NCBI GenBank assembly: GCA_041653835.1 | Contig: JBAZEP010000008.1 | Span: forward strand, 1-54,287 | DNA: 54,287 nucleotides | Direction: 5' to 3' | From: UBA10183 sp041653835 | Lineage (GTDB): Bacteria > Omnitrophota > Gorgyraeia > Gorgyraeales > Gorgyraeaceae | In this document: in pieces, positions 1 through 8,415 of the stretch | Layout of the letters: every line of letters starts with the position of its first letter | Position numbering within the stretch: position 1 is the stretch's first letter | Notes under the pieces: generated by a model | The model's database searches: none | What the model saw: only the letters and a program-made list of their open reading frames with translations | What the model was told of the DNA's origin: nothing | Program-made: the position numbers and the translations under genes

Positions 1-31
1 TTTGGATTAATCTTTTTAAAACTTATTTAAA

Positions 32-60
32 AGTATATCATGTAAGCGTTTTCTTGTCAA
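32..60 (-). promoter_or_regulatory. Sigma70-type promoter firing off the left edge
   Basis: On the minus strand a perfect -35 TTGACA (55-60) is followed by 17 bases and a -10 TATACT (32-37). No gene start is seen between it and position 1, so it should drive a gene lying to the left of the window. Its 29-base core matches the promoter of the giant gene (25628-25656) at 26 positions, including most of the spacer. That similarity is more than the two hexamers alone would give. Confidence 0.8.
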
Positions 61-94
61 GCAAAAAATGCCAACTGGCGGTTATTTTTTGCTT
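59..94 (-). terminator. Intrinsic terminator after tyrS
   Basis: Read on the minus strand, AAGCAAAAAAT pairs with ATTTTTTGCTT (59-69 with 84-94). Inside is a short GCCA/TGGC stem, and the 3' arm carries the T run. It lies about 35 bases past the tyrS stop and overlaps the -35 box of the next promoter, so the two transcription units abut directly. Confidence 0.6.
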
Positions 95-97
95 GAT

Positions 98-117
98 GCC
101 GCAAAGACTTTTGCGGC
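98..117. repeat. Perfect 8-bp hairpin downstream of tyrS
   Basis: GCCGCAAA and TTTGCGGC form a perfect inverted repeat with a 4-base loop, just past the tyrS stop and before the T-rich terminator. It probably adds to termination or protects the mRNA 3' end. There is no T run directly behind it. Confidence 0.5.
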
Positions 118-127
118 GCAAGGCAAA

Positions 128-1297
128 CTATATTGGTCTGAAAATTATCTTCAGGAAGCGCTTTTTGCCTACTTTAATGCGGTATTCTTTGGAAGACTCT
201 AATTTATACTCTAACTCATTTATTCTATTGGAATTAACTTCGATAGCGCCCTGTTCTACCAGACGCCTGTATTCCCCTTTGCTGGAACATATCTTCTCTT
301 CTACTAAGAAATCACAGAGATTCGGTTTAAAAGTCTTTGTTTCCAGCTTTAATTCGGTAAACGGGTCTCTTTTCTGGAATTTATTCTCAAAATCCTTCAA
401 TGCCGTTTTACCGGCTCCCTCTCCATGGTACTGCTTTACTATATCTTCTGCCAGTTTCTTCTTTGCCTCCATGGGATGCATCTTGCGTACTTCATCCAGA
501 TCTTCATCAGTAAGCAGTTCATAATATTGCAGCATTAATTCATCTGATATGGACATGATCTTGCCGAACATCTCTTCAGGCTTTTCATCTATACCTATAT
601 GATTGCCCAGGGATTTACTCATCTTGTTCACGCCGTCAAGCCCTACCAGAAGAGGCGTCATTATCACCACCTGAGATTCCTGGCCAAAATCTTTCTGGAG
701 CTCTCTCCCCATCAGAAGATTGAACTTCTGGTCTGTGCCTCCCAGTTCCACATCAGCCTTTAACTCCACAGAATCATATGCCTGAAGCAACGGGTACATG
801 AATTCAAGAAAACTTATGTCTTTACCTGACTTATAACGTTCATTAAAATCAGCTCTTGCCAGGACCTGCGAAACAGTGGTATGCGCCATGAGTTCAAGCG
901 TGTCTCTAAGGGTCATCTTAGCGAGCCAGGCGCTATTGAATACTACATCTGTTTTTTTCTCATCGAGTATCTTGAAGGCCTGCTTCTTATAGGTCACGGC
1001 ATTTTCTTTTACCTCGTTCTCTGTAAGCCGCTTTCTAATCTCGCTTCTTCCCGTAGGATCACCTATCATGCCCGTGAAATCACCTATAAGGAAAACTATC
1101 CTGTGGCCGAGGTCCTGAAAATGCCTGAGCTTGCGCAGTAAAACAGTATGCCCCAGATGGATATCAGGCGCGCTCGGGTCAAACCCTGCCTTGACCACGA
1201 GCGGCCTTTTTTTCTCCAGCTTGGAGACAAGCTCTTTTTCAGAGATTATCTCCACTGTCCCGCGTTTGATGATTTCCAACTGCTTTTTGATATCCAT
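128..1297 (-). CDS. tyrS: Tyrosyl-tRNA synthetase
   Basis: Charges tRNA-Tyr with tyrosine in the cytoplasm. The 389-aa protein has the class I layout. The HIGH-type motif DIHLGHT lies near residue 48 and the KMSKS loop, seen as NKMSKSLGN, near residue 224. A C-terminal S4-type RNA-binding domain covers about 330-389 (SSKGEYRRLVEQGAIEVNS). Length and motif spacing fit the bacterial TyrS/TyrZ family. It is the last gene of the long rimP-to-tyrS operon, separated from rpsA by a 17-bp-arm palindrome and followed by a terminator. The ATG at 1297 has only a weak purine-rich ribosome site (GGTGG). Confidence 0.97.
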   Translation of the reverse strand: MDIKKQLEIIKRGTVEIISEKELVSKLEKKRPLVVKAGFDPSAPDIHLGHTVLLRKLRHFQDLGHRIVFLIGDFTGMIGDPTGRSEIRKRLTENEVKENAVTYKKQAFKILDEKKTDVVFNSAWLAKMTLRDTLELMAHTTVSQVLARADFNERYKSGKDISFLEFMYPLLQAYDSVELKADVELGGTDQKFNLLMGRELQKDFGQESQVVIMTPLLVGLDGVNKMSKSLGNHIGIDEKPEEMFGKIMSISDELMLQYYELLTDEDLDEVRKMHPMEAKKKLAEDIVKQYHGEGAGKTALKDFENKFQKRDPFTELKLETKTFKPNLCDFLVEEKICSSKGEYRRLVEQGAIEVNSNRINELEYKLESSKEYRIKVGKKRFLKIIFRPI

Positions 1298-1317
1298 GAT
1301 CTACTTACCACCCCAGT

Positions 1318-1357
1318 CCAAACCCGCATTGGGGAAACCACCCCAATGCGGGTTTGG
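1318..1357. repeat. Long palindrome between rpsA and tyrS
   Basis: Two perfect 17-base arms (1318-1334 and 1341-1357; CCAAACCCGCATTGGGG on the plus strand) flank a 6-base loop. No T run follows on the minus strand, so it is not a classic terminator. It fills most of the rpsA-tyrS gap and begins just downstream of the rpsA stop codon. It resembles the other gene-end palindromes of this window in placement but not in sequence. Confidence 0.7.
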
Positions 1358-1367
1358 GATTGGCAAT

Positions 1368-2960
1368 TTATTCTTTGGTCTTCTTGATGCTCAGCCTAAT
1401 CTTGCGCTCTACATCATCCACCTTTATGACAACAGCCGTGATTTTGTCTCCGACCTTATACGACTCTTCAAGGTTCCCGGAAGGCTCGACATCAAGTTCG
1501 GATATATGCACAAGCCCTTCGAGGTCCTTTTCAAGTTCCACAAAAAGCCCGAAACTCGTGATCTTGGTAATAACGCCTTCCACTGAAGTCCCAAGGACGT
1601 ATTTTTTTACGATCTCAGGCCACGGGTCTGAAACCAGTTGTTTTATGCCTAAAGATATTTTCTGGTTTTCCGCGTCCACCGCCAGGATCATCACATCAAG
1701 TTTCTGCCCTTTCTTTAGGTATTCCTTCGGATTATTGATCTTTTTCGTCCAGGACATATCATTTATGTGGACAAAGCCTTCTATGGCGCCTTCTATCTCT
1801 ATAAAAGCGCCATAGTCTGTCAAATTCCTGACTTTACCCTCGACCTTCATGCCCGGAGAAAACTTTTCTTTTATCTCAAGCCATGGATTAGGCTCTATTT
1901 GTTTCACGCCCAGCGATATTTTCTGTCCCGTGCTATCCACGCTTAAAACAACCGCCTCTACCATATCCCCTATCGCGAGGACATCCTGCGGATTATTCAC
2001 CCTTACTGTCCAGGAAAGTTCGGAAACATGTACAAGCCCTTCCACGCCTTTTTCAAGTTCCACAAACGCGCCGTAGGGCATAATATTCACTACCTTTCCC
2101 TTGATCTTCGTACCTACGGGATACTTGCCTTCGATGCCTTTCCATGGGTTCTCTGTTTTCTGCTTCAAGCCAAGTGAAACCTTCATGCTGTCTTTATCGA
2201 AATTCAGTATCACGACTTCTATTGTGTCGCCTATCGCTACCATTTCGCTCGGGTGGCTTACCCTGCCCCAGCTCATATCCGTGATATGCAGGAGGCCGTC
2301 CACTCCGCCGAGATCCACGAACACCCCGAAATCCGTGATATTCTTGACAAGGCCTTTGCGCAATTCCCCTACTTTCAATTCGCCCAGCACCTTGGTCTTT
2401 ATTGTCTCCCTTTCCTTTATTATCGCGTCTTTCCTGGATATTACTATGTTTTTGCGCGGCTTGTTCATCTTGACTATTTTGAACAAAAGCGCCTGGCCCA
2501 CTAATTGGTTAACGTTTCCAAAACCCTTTAAAGCCACGAGTGACGCCGGCAGGAACGCCTCTATGCCCACATCTACCATGAGCCCGCCCTTGACCTTTCT
2601 TGATACCTTGCCTTCTATAAAATCTCCTTCTTTATAGATAGCGGAAATCTTGTCCCATCCCTGCATGTTCTCGGCCTTGCGCCTTGATACGGTGATAAGG
2701 CCGTCTTCGTTTTCTTTGGATTCCACGAATACGTCAAACTCATCCCCGATTTTCAAGTCCACGATATCTTTTAGCTCTCCCAGGGTTATAATGCCTTCGG
2801 ATTTATACCCCAGATCGATATAGACGTCTTTCACGCCTATGGCGAGGACCTTGCCTTTTACTATGTCTCCTTCGCTCAAGCGCCTGAACGTCTTACCGTA
2901 AGCCTCCTCCAGATTAAACACTTCCTGTCCGTCTTTTTCCTGTTTTGTTTCTTTTGTCAT
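1368..2960 (-). CDS. rpsA: 30S ribosomal protein S1
   Basis: Binds mRNA on the small ribosomal subunit and aids initiation. The 530-aa protein contains six S1 (OB-fold) repeats, each opening with a G-x-x-x-x-G-x-V pattern. Repeats 3-6 carry the classic GxFVDL/GAFVEL core and the (L/F)VHI/VSE-type ending, for example GLLHITDMSW and GLVHVSELSW. Repeats 1 and 2 are diverged, as is normal for the ribosome-binding end of S1. Length is close to the E. coli protein. It begins 4 bases after the ispH stop, an ispH-rpsA order seen in many bacteria. The ATG at 2960 is preceded by a run of G. Confidence 0.96.
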   Translation of the reverse strand: MTKETKQEKDGQEVFNLEEAYGKTFRRLSEGDIVKGKVLAIGVKDVYIDLGYKSEGIITLGELKDIVDLKIGDEFDVFVESKENEDGLITVSRRKAENMQGWDKISAIYKEGDFIEGKVSRKVKGGLMVDVGIEAFLPASLVALKGFGNVNQLVGQALLFKIVKMNKPRKNIVISRKDAIIKERETIKTKVLGELKVGELRKGLVKNITDFGVFVDLGGVDGLLHITDMSWGRVSHPSEMVAIGDTIEVVILNFDKDSMKVSLGLKQKTENPWKGIEGKYPVGTKIKGKVVNIMPYGAFVELEKGVEGLVHVSELSWTVRVNNPQDVLAIGDMVEAVVLSVDSTGQKISLGVKQIEPNPWLEIKEKFSPGMKVEGKVRNLTDYGAFIEIEGAIEGFVHINDMSWTKKINNPKEYLKKGQKLDVMILAVDAENQKISLGIKQLVSDPWPEIVKKYVLGTSVEGVITKITSFGLFVELEKDLEGLVHISELDVEPSGNLEESYKVGDKITAVVIKVDDVERKIRLSIKKTKE

Positions 2961-2964
2961 GATT

Positions 2965-3771
2965 TTAAAACCCCCTTATCCTCTCTGTGATTTTTTTTAC
3001 CATCGAATCGGGCGTTGATGCCCCACTCGTAATCCCTACTGTTTTCTTTCCTTTAAACCACTTTCTATCCACTTCCAGCTCTGTTTCAACATGAAAACTA
3101 TCCACCCCGCTTTCTTTGCAAATCTGCCAGAGCCTTCTTGTATTAGCGCTGTTGTTCCCGCCTACAACTATCATCAGCCCGCAGTCTTTTAAAAGTTTAC
3201 GGGCTGCCGACTGTCTTTTTGACGCGTCATTGCATATCGTGTTAAAGATCTTTGCTTCGCTGAAATCCCGCGATGCCAGGATCTTTTTGATCTCATTAAG
3301 ATAATTCTCTTTGTTCTGCGTTGTCTGGGAAATGATGCCTATTCTTTTAGACCTCTTGTTCTTTCCCGCGATGCTTTTAAGCGCCTTTACCTCGGGATGG
3401 GCGCTGTCCCCCACTATTACTATTTCGTATCCATCTTTTTTCAAATCTCTTACTATCTTCTGCGCGTACTTTACAAACGGACATGTCGCGTCAATAAGCT
3501 TTATGCCTTTTTTTCTTATATCTTCTATCGTCTTTACTGGCGCGCCATGCGACGATATTACTATTGTCCCGCTTTCTATATTTTCCGGGAAACTGACTAC
3601 CCCGAGCCCCTTCTTAAGAAGGCTGTCCACCACCTGGGGATTGTGTATTATAGGTCCAAGCGAATAAATCCTATCCCCGGCCTTCAGCTCCTTTAAGGCG
3701 TTCTCGGCTATATTTATCGCCCTTTTTACCCCGAAACAAAAACCCGCGCACTCCGCTATCTTAATCTTCAT
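2965..3771 (-). CDS. ispH: 4-hydroxy-3-methylbut-2-enyl diphosphate reductase
   Basis: Last step of the MEP pathway: reduces HMBPP to IPP and DMAPP with an iron-sulfur cluster. Visible hallmarks are the N-terminal CAGFCFGVKRA with the cluster Cys at residue 12, SSHGAP, DATCPFVKYAQK with the second Cys, GDSAHPEVKAL, ISQTTQ, TICNDASKRQ with the third Cys, and GASTPD near the end. At 268 aa it is at the short end of the family. The start overlaps the end of the plsC-like gene by 11 bases, implying translational coupling. The upstream pathway genes dxr and ispG are elsewhere in the window (27480-30798). Confidence 0.96.
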   Translation of the reverse strand: MKIKIAECAGFCFGVKRAINIAENALKELKAGDRIYSLGPIIHNPQVVDSLLKKGLGVVSFPENIESGTIVISSHGAPVKTIEDIRKKGIKLIDATCPFVKYAQKIVRDLKKDGYEIVIVGDSAHPEVKALKSIAGKNKRSKRIGIISQTTQNKENYLNEIKKILASRDFSEAKIFNTICNDASKRQSAARKLLKDCGLMIVVGGNNSANTRRLWQICKESGVDSFHVETELEVDRKWFKGKKTVGITSGASTPDSMVKKITERIRGF

Positions 3772-4390
3772 CTCTATATATTCTAAGTTCGGAATTGTTT
3801 TTTAATTCACTTATGGATTTCATCACTTCAGCGGCAACGCGCATATACGAATCTTTATCTGAAACACCTGTCCCGAACTGCAAGGGCTTGCCCACATATA
3901 CGGTTATCTTTTTGAATCTCGGGATTACCGCCCCTTTTGGCAGCGCTCCGGCAGAGCCTTGTATATAACACGGCAATATCTTGGCTCCTGACATGGCTGA
4001 CAGGAACCCGATGCCCGCTTTTGGGACCCCCAGATTCCCGTCTTTCGAGCGCGTACCTTCCGGAAAAATAAGCACGGCGTTGCCTTTACGCAGCTTGCCA
4101 ATGGCCGTTCTCATCGCGCCGGGGTCAGCGCCTTCTCTCTTAAGCGGGAAGGCGTTTACGCTTGATATGATCTTACCGAATATCCTGTTCCTGAAAAGGC
4201 TCTCCCTTGCCATGAAACTCACCGGCCGCGGCACAGCGAAACCCGCTATCAAAGGGTCAAGGAAACTCGTATGGTTCGGCGCGATTATCAATGGCCCGCG
4301 CCTCGGGCAGTTTTCAGCGCCCACTATTTTAAGGCGAAAGCATATTTTAAAGAGCGCTTTTAAAAAATTCCTGGCTAAAAAATATATCAT
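3761..4390 (-). CDS. plsC: 1-acyl-sn-glycerol-3-phosphate acyltransferase
   Basis: Adds the second acyl chain to lysophosphatidic acid to make phosphatidic acid at the inner membrane. The 209-aa protein has the catalytic HX4D motif (NHTSFLDPL, near residue 40) and the substrate-binding FPEGTRS motif (near residue 110), both in standard spacing, after a short hydrophobic N-terminus. The start ATG shares a base with the tyrA stop (TAATG). plsC next to ispH and rpsA is common, often with cmk, which is absent here. Product supply connects to CdsA, encoded at 30807-31613. Confidence 0.92.
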   Translation of the reverse strand: MIYFLARNFLKALFKICFRLKIVGAENCPRRGPLIIAPNHTSFLDPLIAGFAVPRPVSFMARESLFRNRIFGKIISSVNAFPLKREGADPGAMRTAIGKLRKGNAVLIFPEGTRSKDGNLGVPKAGIGFLSAMSGAKILPCYIQGSAGALPKGAVIPRFKKITVYVGKPLQFGTGVSDKDSYMRVAAEVMKSISELKNNSELRIYRDED

Positions 4391-5223
4391 TATAAAGAAT
4401 CTCGGACAGTTTTAGCTTTGGCGAGGAGCCTTAATAAACCTTTCTCGTCGTTTTTTCTCAACACTGCCTCTATCCTAGATAATTCCTTCTTAACTCTCTT
4501 GATATCCTTTATCAGGTTATCCTTGTTCGTTAAAAATATATCTTTCCAGAGTTCGGGCTCACCCGACGCTATCCTGGTAGTGTCCCTGAAACCTTTTGCC
4601 GCGAGTTTCAAATCATTTTTTCCCACGGAATTAACAAGACTGACGCTCAGCGCGTGAGGCAGATGGCTTATTTTTGACAGCCGTTTATCGTGGCTGTCGG
4701 GAGACATCTCTATGACACGCATCCCAAGCTTAGTCCAGAATTTTTTAAGCTTATTGAATGCCCCAGGCTCCGTATCTTTTGTCCGCGTCATGACGCATTT
4801 TGCCCCTTTGAATATATCCTTATCCGCTGATCTAATCCCTGATTTCTCAGAACCCGCTATTGGGTGGCTGCCTATGAAATTCATACCCTTAAGCCCTGCC
4901 TTTTTTATGTCCTTGCTTACGCGCGCCTTTGTACTGCCTGCATCGGTAATAATCGCCCCTTTTTTCAAGAAAGGCGCCGCCGCCTTTGCCATAGCGGGTA
5001 TTTTTAAAACAGGGGTCGCGATAATTAGAAGGTCTGAATCCCTCGCGCCTTCTTCGATATCAAGGGTCGCGAAATCTACAATTTTATTTTTGGCGGCGAA
5101 TCCAATTGTGCTCTTTCTCCTGGAAACCCCCCTGACTTTCTTCGCGAGTTTTTTTTCTTTTATAGCAAGGGCTAATGACCCGCCGATCAGCCCCAACCCG
5201 ATTATCGTTACGCGTTTAAACAT
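4390..5223 (-). CDS. tyrA: Prephenate dehydrogenase
   Basis: Oxidatively decarboxylates prephenate to 4-hydroxyphenylpyruvate for tyrosine synthesis. The 277-aa protein starts with a Rossmann dinucleotide site (GLGLIGGSLALAIK) and contains the family motif SHPIAGSEKSG near residue 120 and a helical C-terminal dimer domain (HLPHALSVSLVN). There is no C-terminal ACT domain, so tyrosine feedback, if any, must act elsewhere. It shares one base with both neighbours (TAATG at each end) in the aromatic block pheA-hisC-aroF-tyrA. Arogenate dehydrogenase activity cannot be excluded from sequence alone. Confidence 0.93.
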   Translation of the reverse strand: MFKRVTIIGLGLIGGSLALAIKEKKLAKKVRGVSRRKSTIGFAAKNKIVDFATLDIEEGARDSDLLIIATPVLKIPAMAKAAAPFLKKGAIITDAGSTKARVSKDIKKAGLKGMNFIGSHPIAGSEKSGIRSADKDIFKGAKCVMTRTKDTEPGAFNKLKKFWTKLGMRVIEMSPDSHDKRLSKISHLPHALSVSLVNSVGKNDLKLAAKGFRDTTRIASGEPELWKDIFLTNKDNLIKDIKRVKKELSRIEAVLRKNDEKGLLRLLAKAKTVRDSL

Positions 5224-6236
5224 TATATTTCTCTTCCAACCGCCTTTGCCACCGCCTTCAACTCTTTCATCATGGCGTCGAACCTGTAAGGCCTGAGAGA
5301 CTGTTCCCCATCAGAATATGCCTCTTCCGGATTCGTATGTACCTCTATTATGAGGCCGTCCGCGCCCGCGGCTACAGCCGCCTTTGCCATAGGCTCCACA
5401 AGGTCCCATTTACCTGTGCCGTGGCTGGGATCAACCACGACAGGCAGATGGCTTAATTGTTTTATAAGAGGCACCGCGTTCAGGTCCAATGTAAACCTTG
5501 TCGCGTCCTCGAAAGTCCTTATGCCTCTTTCGCAGAGTATGCAGTTAAAGTTCCCCGCGGCGAGTATGTATTCCGCGGACATCAAGAATTCTTTTACGGT
5601 GGCGGACATCCCCCTTTTCAGAAGCACGGGCTTTTTGGAAAGACCTACTTCTTTCAAGAGGTTGAAATTCTGCATATTGCGCGCTCCTACCTGCAGTATA
5701 TCAGCGTATTTTTCCACCATCCACACGTCGCGCGTATCCATGACCTCAGTAACGATTTTCATGCCTGTTTCTTTTTTTACATCCAGTAAGAATTTCAGGC
5801 CTTCCTCGCCCAATCCCTGGAAACTATACGGCGAACTCCTGGGTTTGAAAGCCCCTCCTCTTAAAATGCTCGCGCCGGACTTTTTGACTTTCTTGCCTAT
5901 ATCGAGAAGCATGCCGCGGTTTTCCACCGAGCATGGCCCAGCCATGACGATTATCTTTTTGCCGCCTATCTTCACTCCCTCCACATTTACTACGCTGTTC
6001 TCGCGCTTAAATTCCCTGGAAACAAGCTTGTACGGCTTTAGGATCTGCATTACTTTTTCAACGCCCGGGAATACCTCCAGCGGCTGTACCCTTAATATGT
6101 CTTCTTCCCCTATCACGCCTATAATGGTGCGCTCCACGCCCCTGGAAACCCATGACTTTAAGCCGAGTTTTTTAACTTTCGCGATTATATGGTCTATCTG
6201 TTTTTTTGTAGCGTCCGGACGTAAAACAATAATCAT
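5223..6236 (-). CDS. aroF: 3-deoxy-7-phosphoheptulonate synthase (DAHP synthase, type I beta)
   Basis: Condenses PEP and erythrose-4-phosphate, the first step of the shikimate pathway. The 337-aa protein has an N-terminal ferredoxin-like regulatory domain (about 1-75, starting MIIVLRPDATKKQIDHII) fused to the TIM-barrel catalytic domain. Motifs include AGPCSVE, GGAFKPRSSPYSFQGLG, LLKRGMSATVKEF and DPSHGTGK, which supply metal and PEP ligands. This N-terminal domain gives allosteric control by aromatic amino acids in relatives. The start is preceded by GGGGGC. It sits between hisC and tyrA with minimal spacing. Confidence 0.95.
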   Translation of the reverse strand: MIIVLRPDATKKQIDHIIAKVKKLGLKSWVSRGVERTIIGVIGEEDILRVQPLEVFPGVEKVMQILKPYKLVSREFKRENSVVNVEGVKIGGKKIIVMAGPCSVENRGMLLDIGKKVKKSGASILRGGAFKPRSSPYSFQGLGEEGLKFLLDVKKETGMKIVTEVMDTRDVWMVEKYADILQVGARNMQNFNLLKEVGLSKKPVLLKRGMSATVKEFLMSAEYILAAGNFNCILCERGIRTFEDATRFTLDLNAVPLIKQLSHLPVVVDPSHGTGKWDLVEPMAKAAVAAGADGLIIEVHTNPEEAYSDGEQSLRPYRFDAMMKELKAVAKAVGREI

Positions 6237-6246
6237 TTAAGCCCCC

Positions 6247-7326
6247 TTATAATATTATTTTCTTTAATTCCCTGATAAATCTTTTATTCTCTTCTTTCTT
6301 GCCTATTGTTACGCGTATAAAATTTATCAGGCCCCAGCCTTTCATATTCCTGACGATCACGCCTTTTTTTAAAAGTTTTTCCGCGATCTCGGATGCCTTG
6401 GGCCCGAACTCCACCAGTATAAAATTAGTGACGCTCGGCACATATCTGACGCCCATCGCCTTCAACTCGGCGTATATGAACCTTTTACCTTCCCTGACCG
6501 CCTTTTTGGACCTTGATAAAAATTCCTTGTCTTTCAACGCGCCTATGGCGCCTATCTGGGCGAGCGAGTTGACATTAAAGGGGTCCCTGACAGTCTCCAT
6601 ATATTTTATTATTTCCGGACTTGAAATTCCGAAACCCACCCTGAGGCCGGCGAGACCATATGCCTTGGAAAATGTCCTTGCGACTATCAGGTTGTTTTTA
6701 CCAAGGTAATCCAGGCCGTTCGGATAATCCTGTTCTTCGACAAAATCAGAATAAGCTTCGTCCAGAAAGACTATCGTATTTTCAGGCAGGCCCTTTAAAA
6801 AATCCTCAAGTTCATATTTAGCGACATAGGTGCCGTTAGGATTGTCCGGGTTCGCGATGAACACTACCCTGGTATTTTTGGTCACCGCGTCTTTCATGGC
6901 CTTTAAGTCATATTTGAAATAGCGCGTCGGCACTACCTTTATTTTGGCGCCATGCGCGCTGGAAGCGACTTCATACATCAGAAATGTGGGGCTCGCCACC
7001 ACCACCTCATCTCCCTCGTCCACAAACGCCTTTAACACCAGCTCGATGAGTTCGTCCGAACCATTCCCGAAAATCAACTGCTCTGGTTTTACCTTCAGTC
7101 TTTTTGCCACTGCCTGGCGCAGGTAAAAACAGCCCCCCTCGGGATACCTGTTGATATTTTCGAGGTATCCTCTTATAGCCTTCACGGCTTTTGGGGAAGG
7201 ACCCAGAGGGTTCTCGTTGGATGCCATCTTGATAACATCCCGTAAGCCCATTTCTCTCTTGACTTCTTCTATGGGTTTGCCGGGCTGGTATGGTTTAACG
7301 TTTAAAATCGCTTTACGCGGCTGCAT
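6247..7326 (-). CDS. hisC: Histidinol-phosphate aminotransferase family (possible aromatic aminotransferase)
   Basis: Fold-type I PLP aminotransferase of 359 aa. It shows ASNENPLGPSP at the N-terminus, the PLP-contacting NPDNPNGT, FLDEAYSDF and the PLP-lysine segment FSKAYGLAGLRVGF, all typical of HisC. No other histidine gene is nearby. It lies between pheA and aroF/tyrA, so transamination of phenylpyruvate and 4-hydroxyphenylpyruvate is a likely main or second role; HisC enzymes with this double duty are known. Seven bases separate it from the pheA stop, with AGGGG as ribosome site. Family is certain, substrate is inferred. Confidence 0.9.
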   Translation of the reverse strand: MQPRKAILNVKPYQPGKPIEEVKREMGLRDVIKMASNENPLGPSPKAVKAIRGYLENINRYPEGGCFYLRQAVAKRLKVKPEQLIFGNGSDELIELVLKAFVDEGDEVVVASPTFLMYEVASSAHGAKIKVVPTRYFKYDLKAMKDAVTKNTRVVFIANPDNPNGTYVAKYELEDFLKGLPENTIVFLDEAYSDFVEEQDYPNGLDYLGKNNLIVARTFSKAYGLAGLRVGFGISSPEIIKYMETVRDPFNVNSLAQIGAIGALKDKEFLSRSKKAVREGKRFIYAELKAMGVRYVPSVTNFILVEFGPKASEIAEKLLKKGVIVRNMKGWGLINFIRVTIGKKEENKRFIRELKKIIL

Positions 7327-7332
7327 ATAAAT

Positions 7333-8415
7333 TTACACCCCTATTGGATACGATCCTAAAATTTTCAGATACGCTGATTTTTTTTCCAATTCCTTCAGCG
7401 CCTTTGCCACATGGCTGTTTTCGGCATGGCCCAGCGTATCTATAAAGAAATAATACTCCCATGCCTTGCGTTTCGACGGCCTGGATTCTATCTTCGTAAG
7501 ACTGACTTTATTTTTCTTGAAAGGCACCAGCATGTCATGCAAGGCGCCTACCTTGTCCTTTACAGAGCACATGATAGACGTCCTGTCGTTTTTCGTAGGC
7601 GCCGGCATCGTGTTGCCGATGACAAGGAACCTCGTCATATTATTCGCGTTATCCTCTATGTCCGCCGCTATCACATTCAGCGCGTATTTCTCGGCCGCAA
7701 GTATGCTCGCGATAGCCGCGCTGTTTTTCTCTTTCGATACGATTTCCGCGGCCTTGCTCGTCGAAGAAACCTCCGCCAGCTCCGCGCCGTGAAGATTCTC
7801 GTCAAGCCAGACCCTGCACTGACCGAAAACCTCCTGCTTGGAATATACCTTTTTTATCGAACTGCAAGGGACAGTCAGTGACCGCCCCTTACTCTTAGCC
7901 AGTAGATTATGCGAGACCTCCAGCATTATCTCTGAACATATTTTCAAATCCGAATTTATAAACATATCCAGGGTGTGGCTTACAACGCCTTCCGTGGAGT
8001 TTTCTATAGGCACTACCCCGTAATCCGACCGCCCCGCCTCTATCTCCCTGAATATATCCGTAATGCTGGAACACGGGTAATATACGACATTGCTCCCGAA
8101 CCTTTTTATGGCTGCCTGGTGCGTAAAGGTCGCTTCAGGCCCGAGATACGCTATCCTTACGTCCTTTTCCAGCGCAAGTGAACCTGACATTACTTCCCTG
8201 TATATCGCCCTTATGGCCTTAGCGGAAAGTGGGCCTTTGTTCCAGCCAAGTACATTCGAATACACCTCGACTTCCCTGTCAGGCACATACACGCCTTTGC
8301 CGCTGTATTTCTTCAATCCGCCTATGTCCTTGGCAAGGTCAGCCCTTTTATTCAACAGGCTTACTATGTCCTTGTCAAGGTTGTCTATTTTCCTGCGGAG
8401 GTTCGCTAAGCTCAT
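7333..8415 (-). CDS. pheA: Bifunctional chorismate mutase / prephenate dehydratase
   Basis: Converts chorismate to prephenate and then to phenylpyruvate. The 360-aa protein has an AroQ-type chorismate mutase helix bundle at about 1-85 (RRKIDNLDKDIVSLLNKRA). The dehydratase domain follows at about 90-265 (AYLGPEATFTHQAA, VPIENSTEGVV, MTRFLVIG). A C-terminal ACT domain with the ESRPSKRKAWEYYFFID phenylalanine-binding segment predicts feedback inhibition. The start has a good AGGAGG ribosome site and lies 41 bases inside the 3' end of scpB in another frame. Confidence 0.96.
   Translation of the reverse strand: MSLANLRRKIDNLDKDIVSLLNKRADLAKDIGGLKKYSGKGVYVPDREVEVYSNVLGWNKGPLSAKAIRAIYREVMSGSLALEKDVRIAYLGPEATFTHQAAIKRFGSNVVYYPCSSITDIFREIEAGRSDYGVVPIENSTEGVVSHTLDMFINSDLKICSEIMLEVSHNLLAKSKGRSLTVPCSSIKKVYSKQEVFGQCRVWLDENLHGAELAEVSSTSKAAEIVSKEKNSAAIASILAAEKYALNVIAADIEDNANNMTRFLVIGNTMPAPTKNDRTSIMCSVKDKVGALHDMLVPFKKNKVSLTKIESRPSKRKAWEYYFFIDTLGHAENSHVAKALKELEKKSAYLKILGSYPIGV

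Noticed and set aside
5350..6240. 296-codon plus-strand open frame
   Set aside because: Fully antisense to aroF, low-complexity Ser/Phe/Pro composition, no motif and no ribosome site of note.
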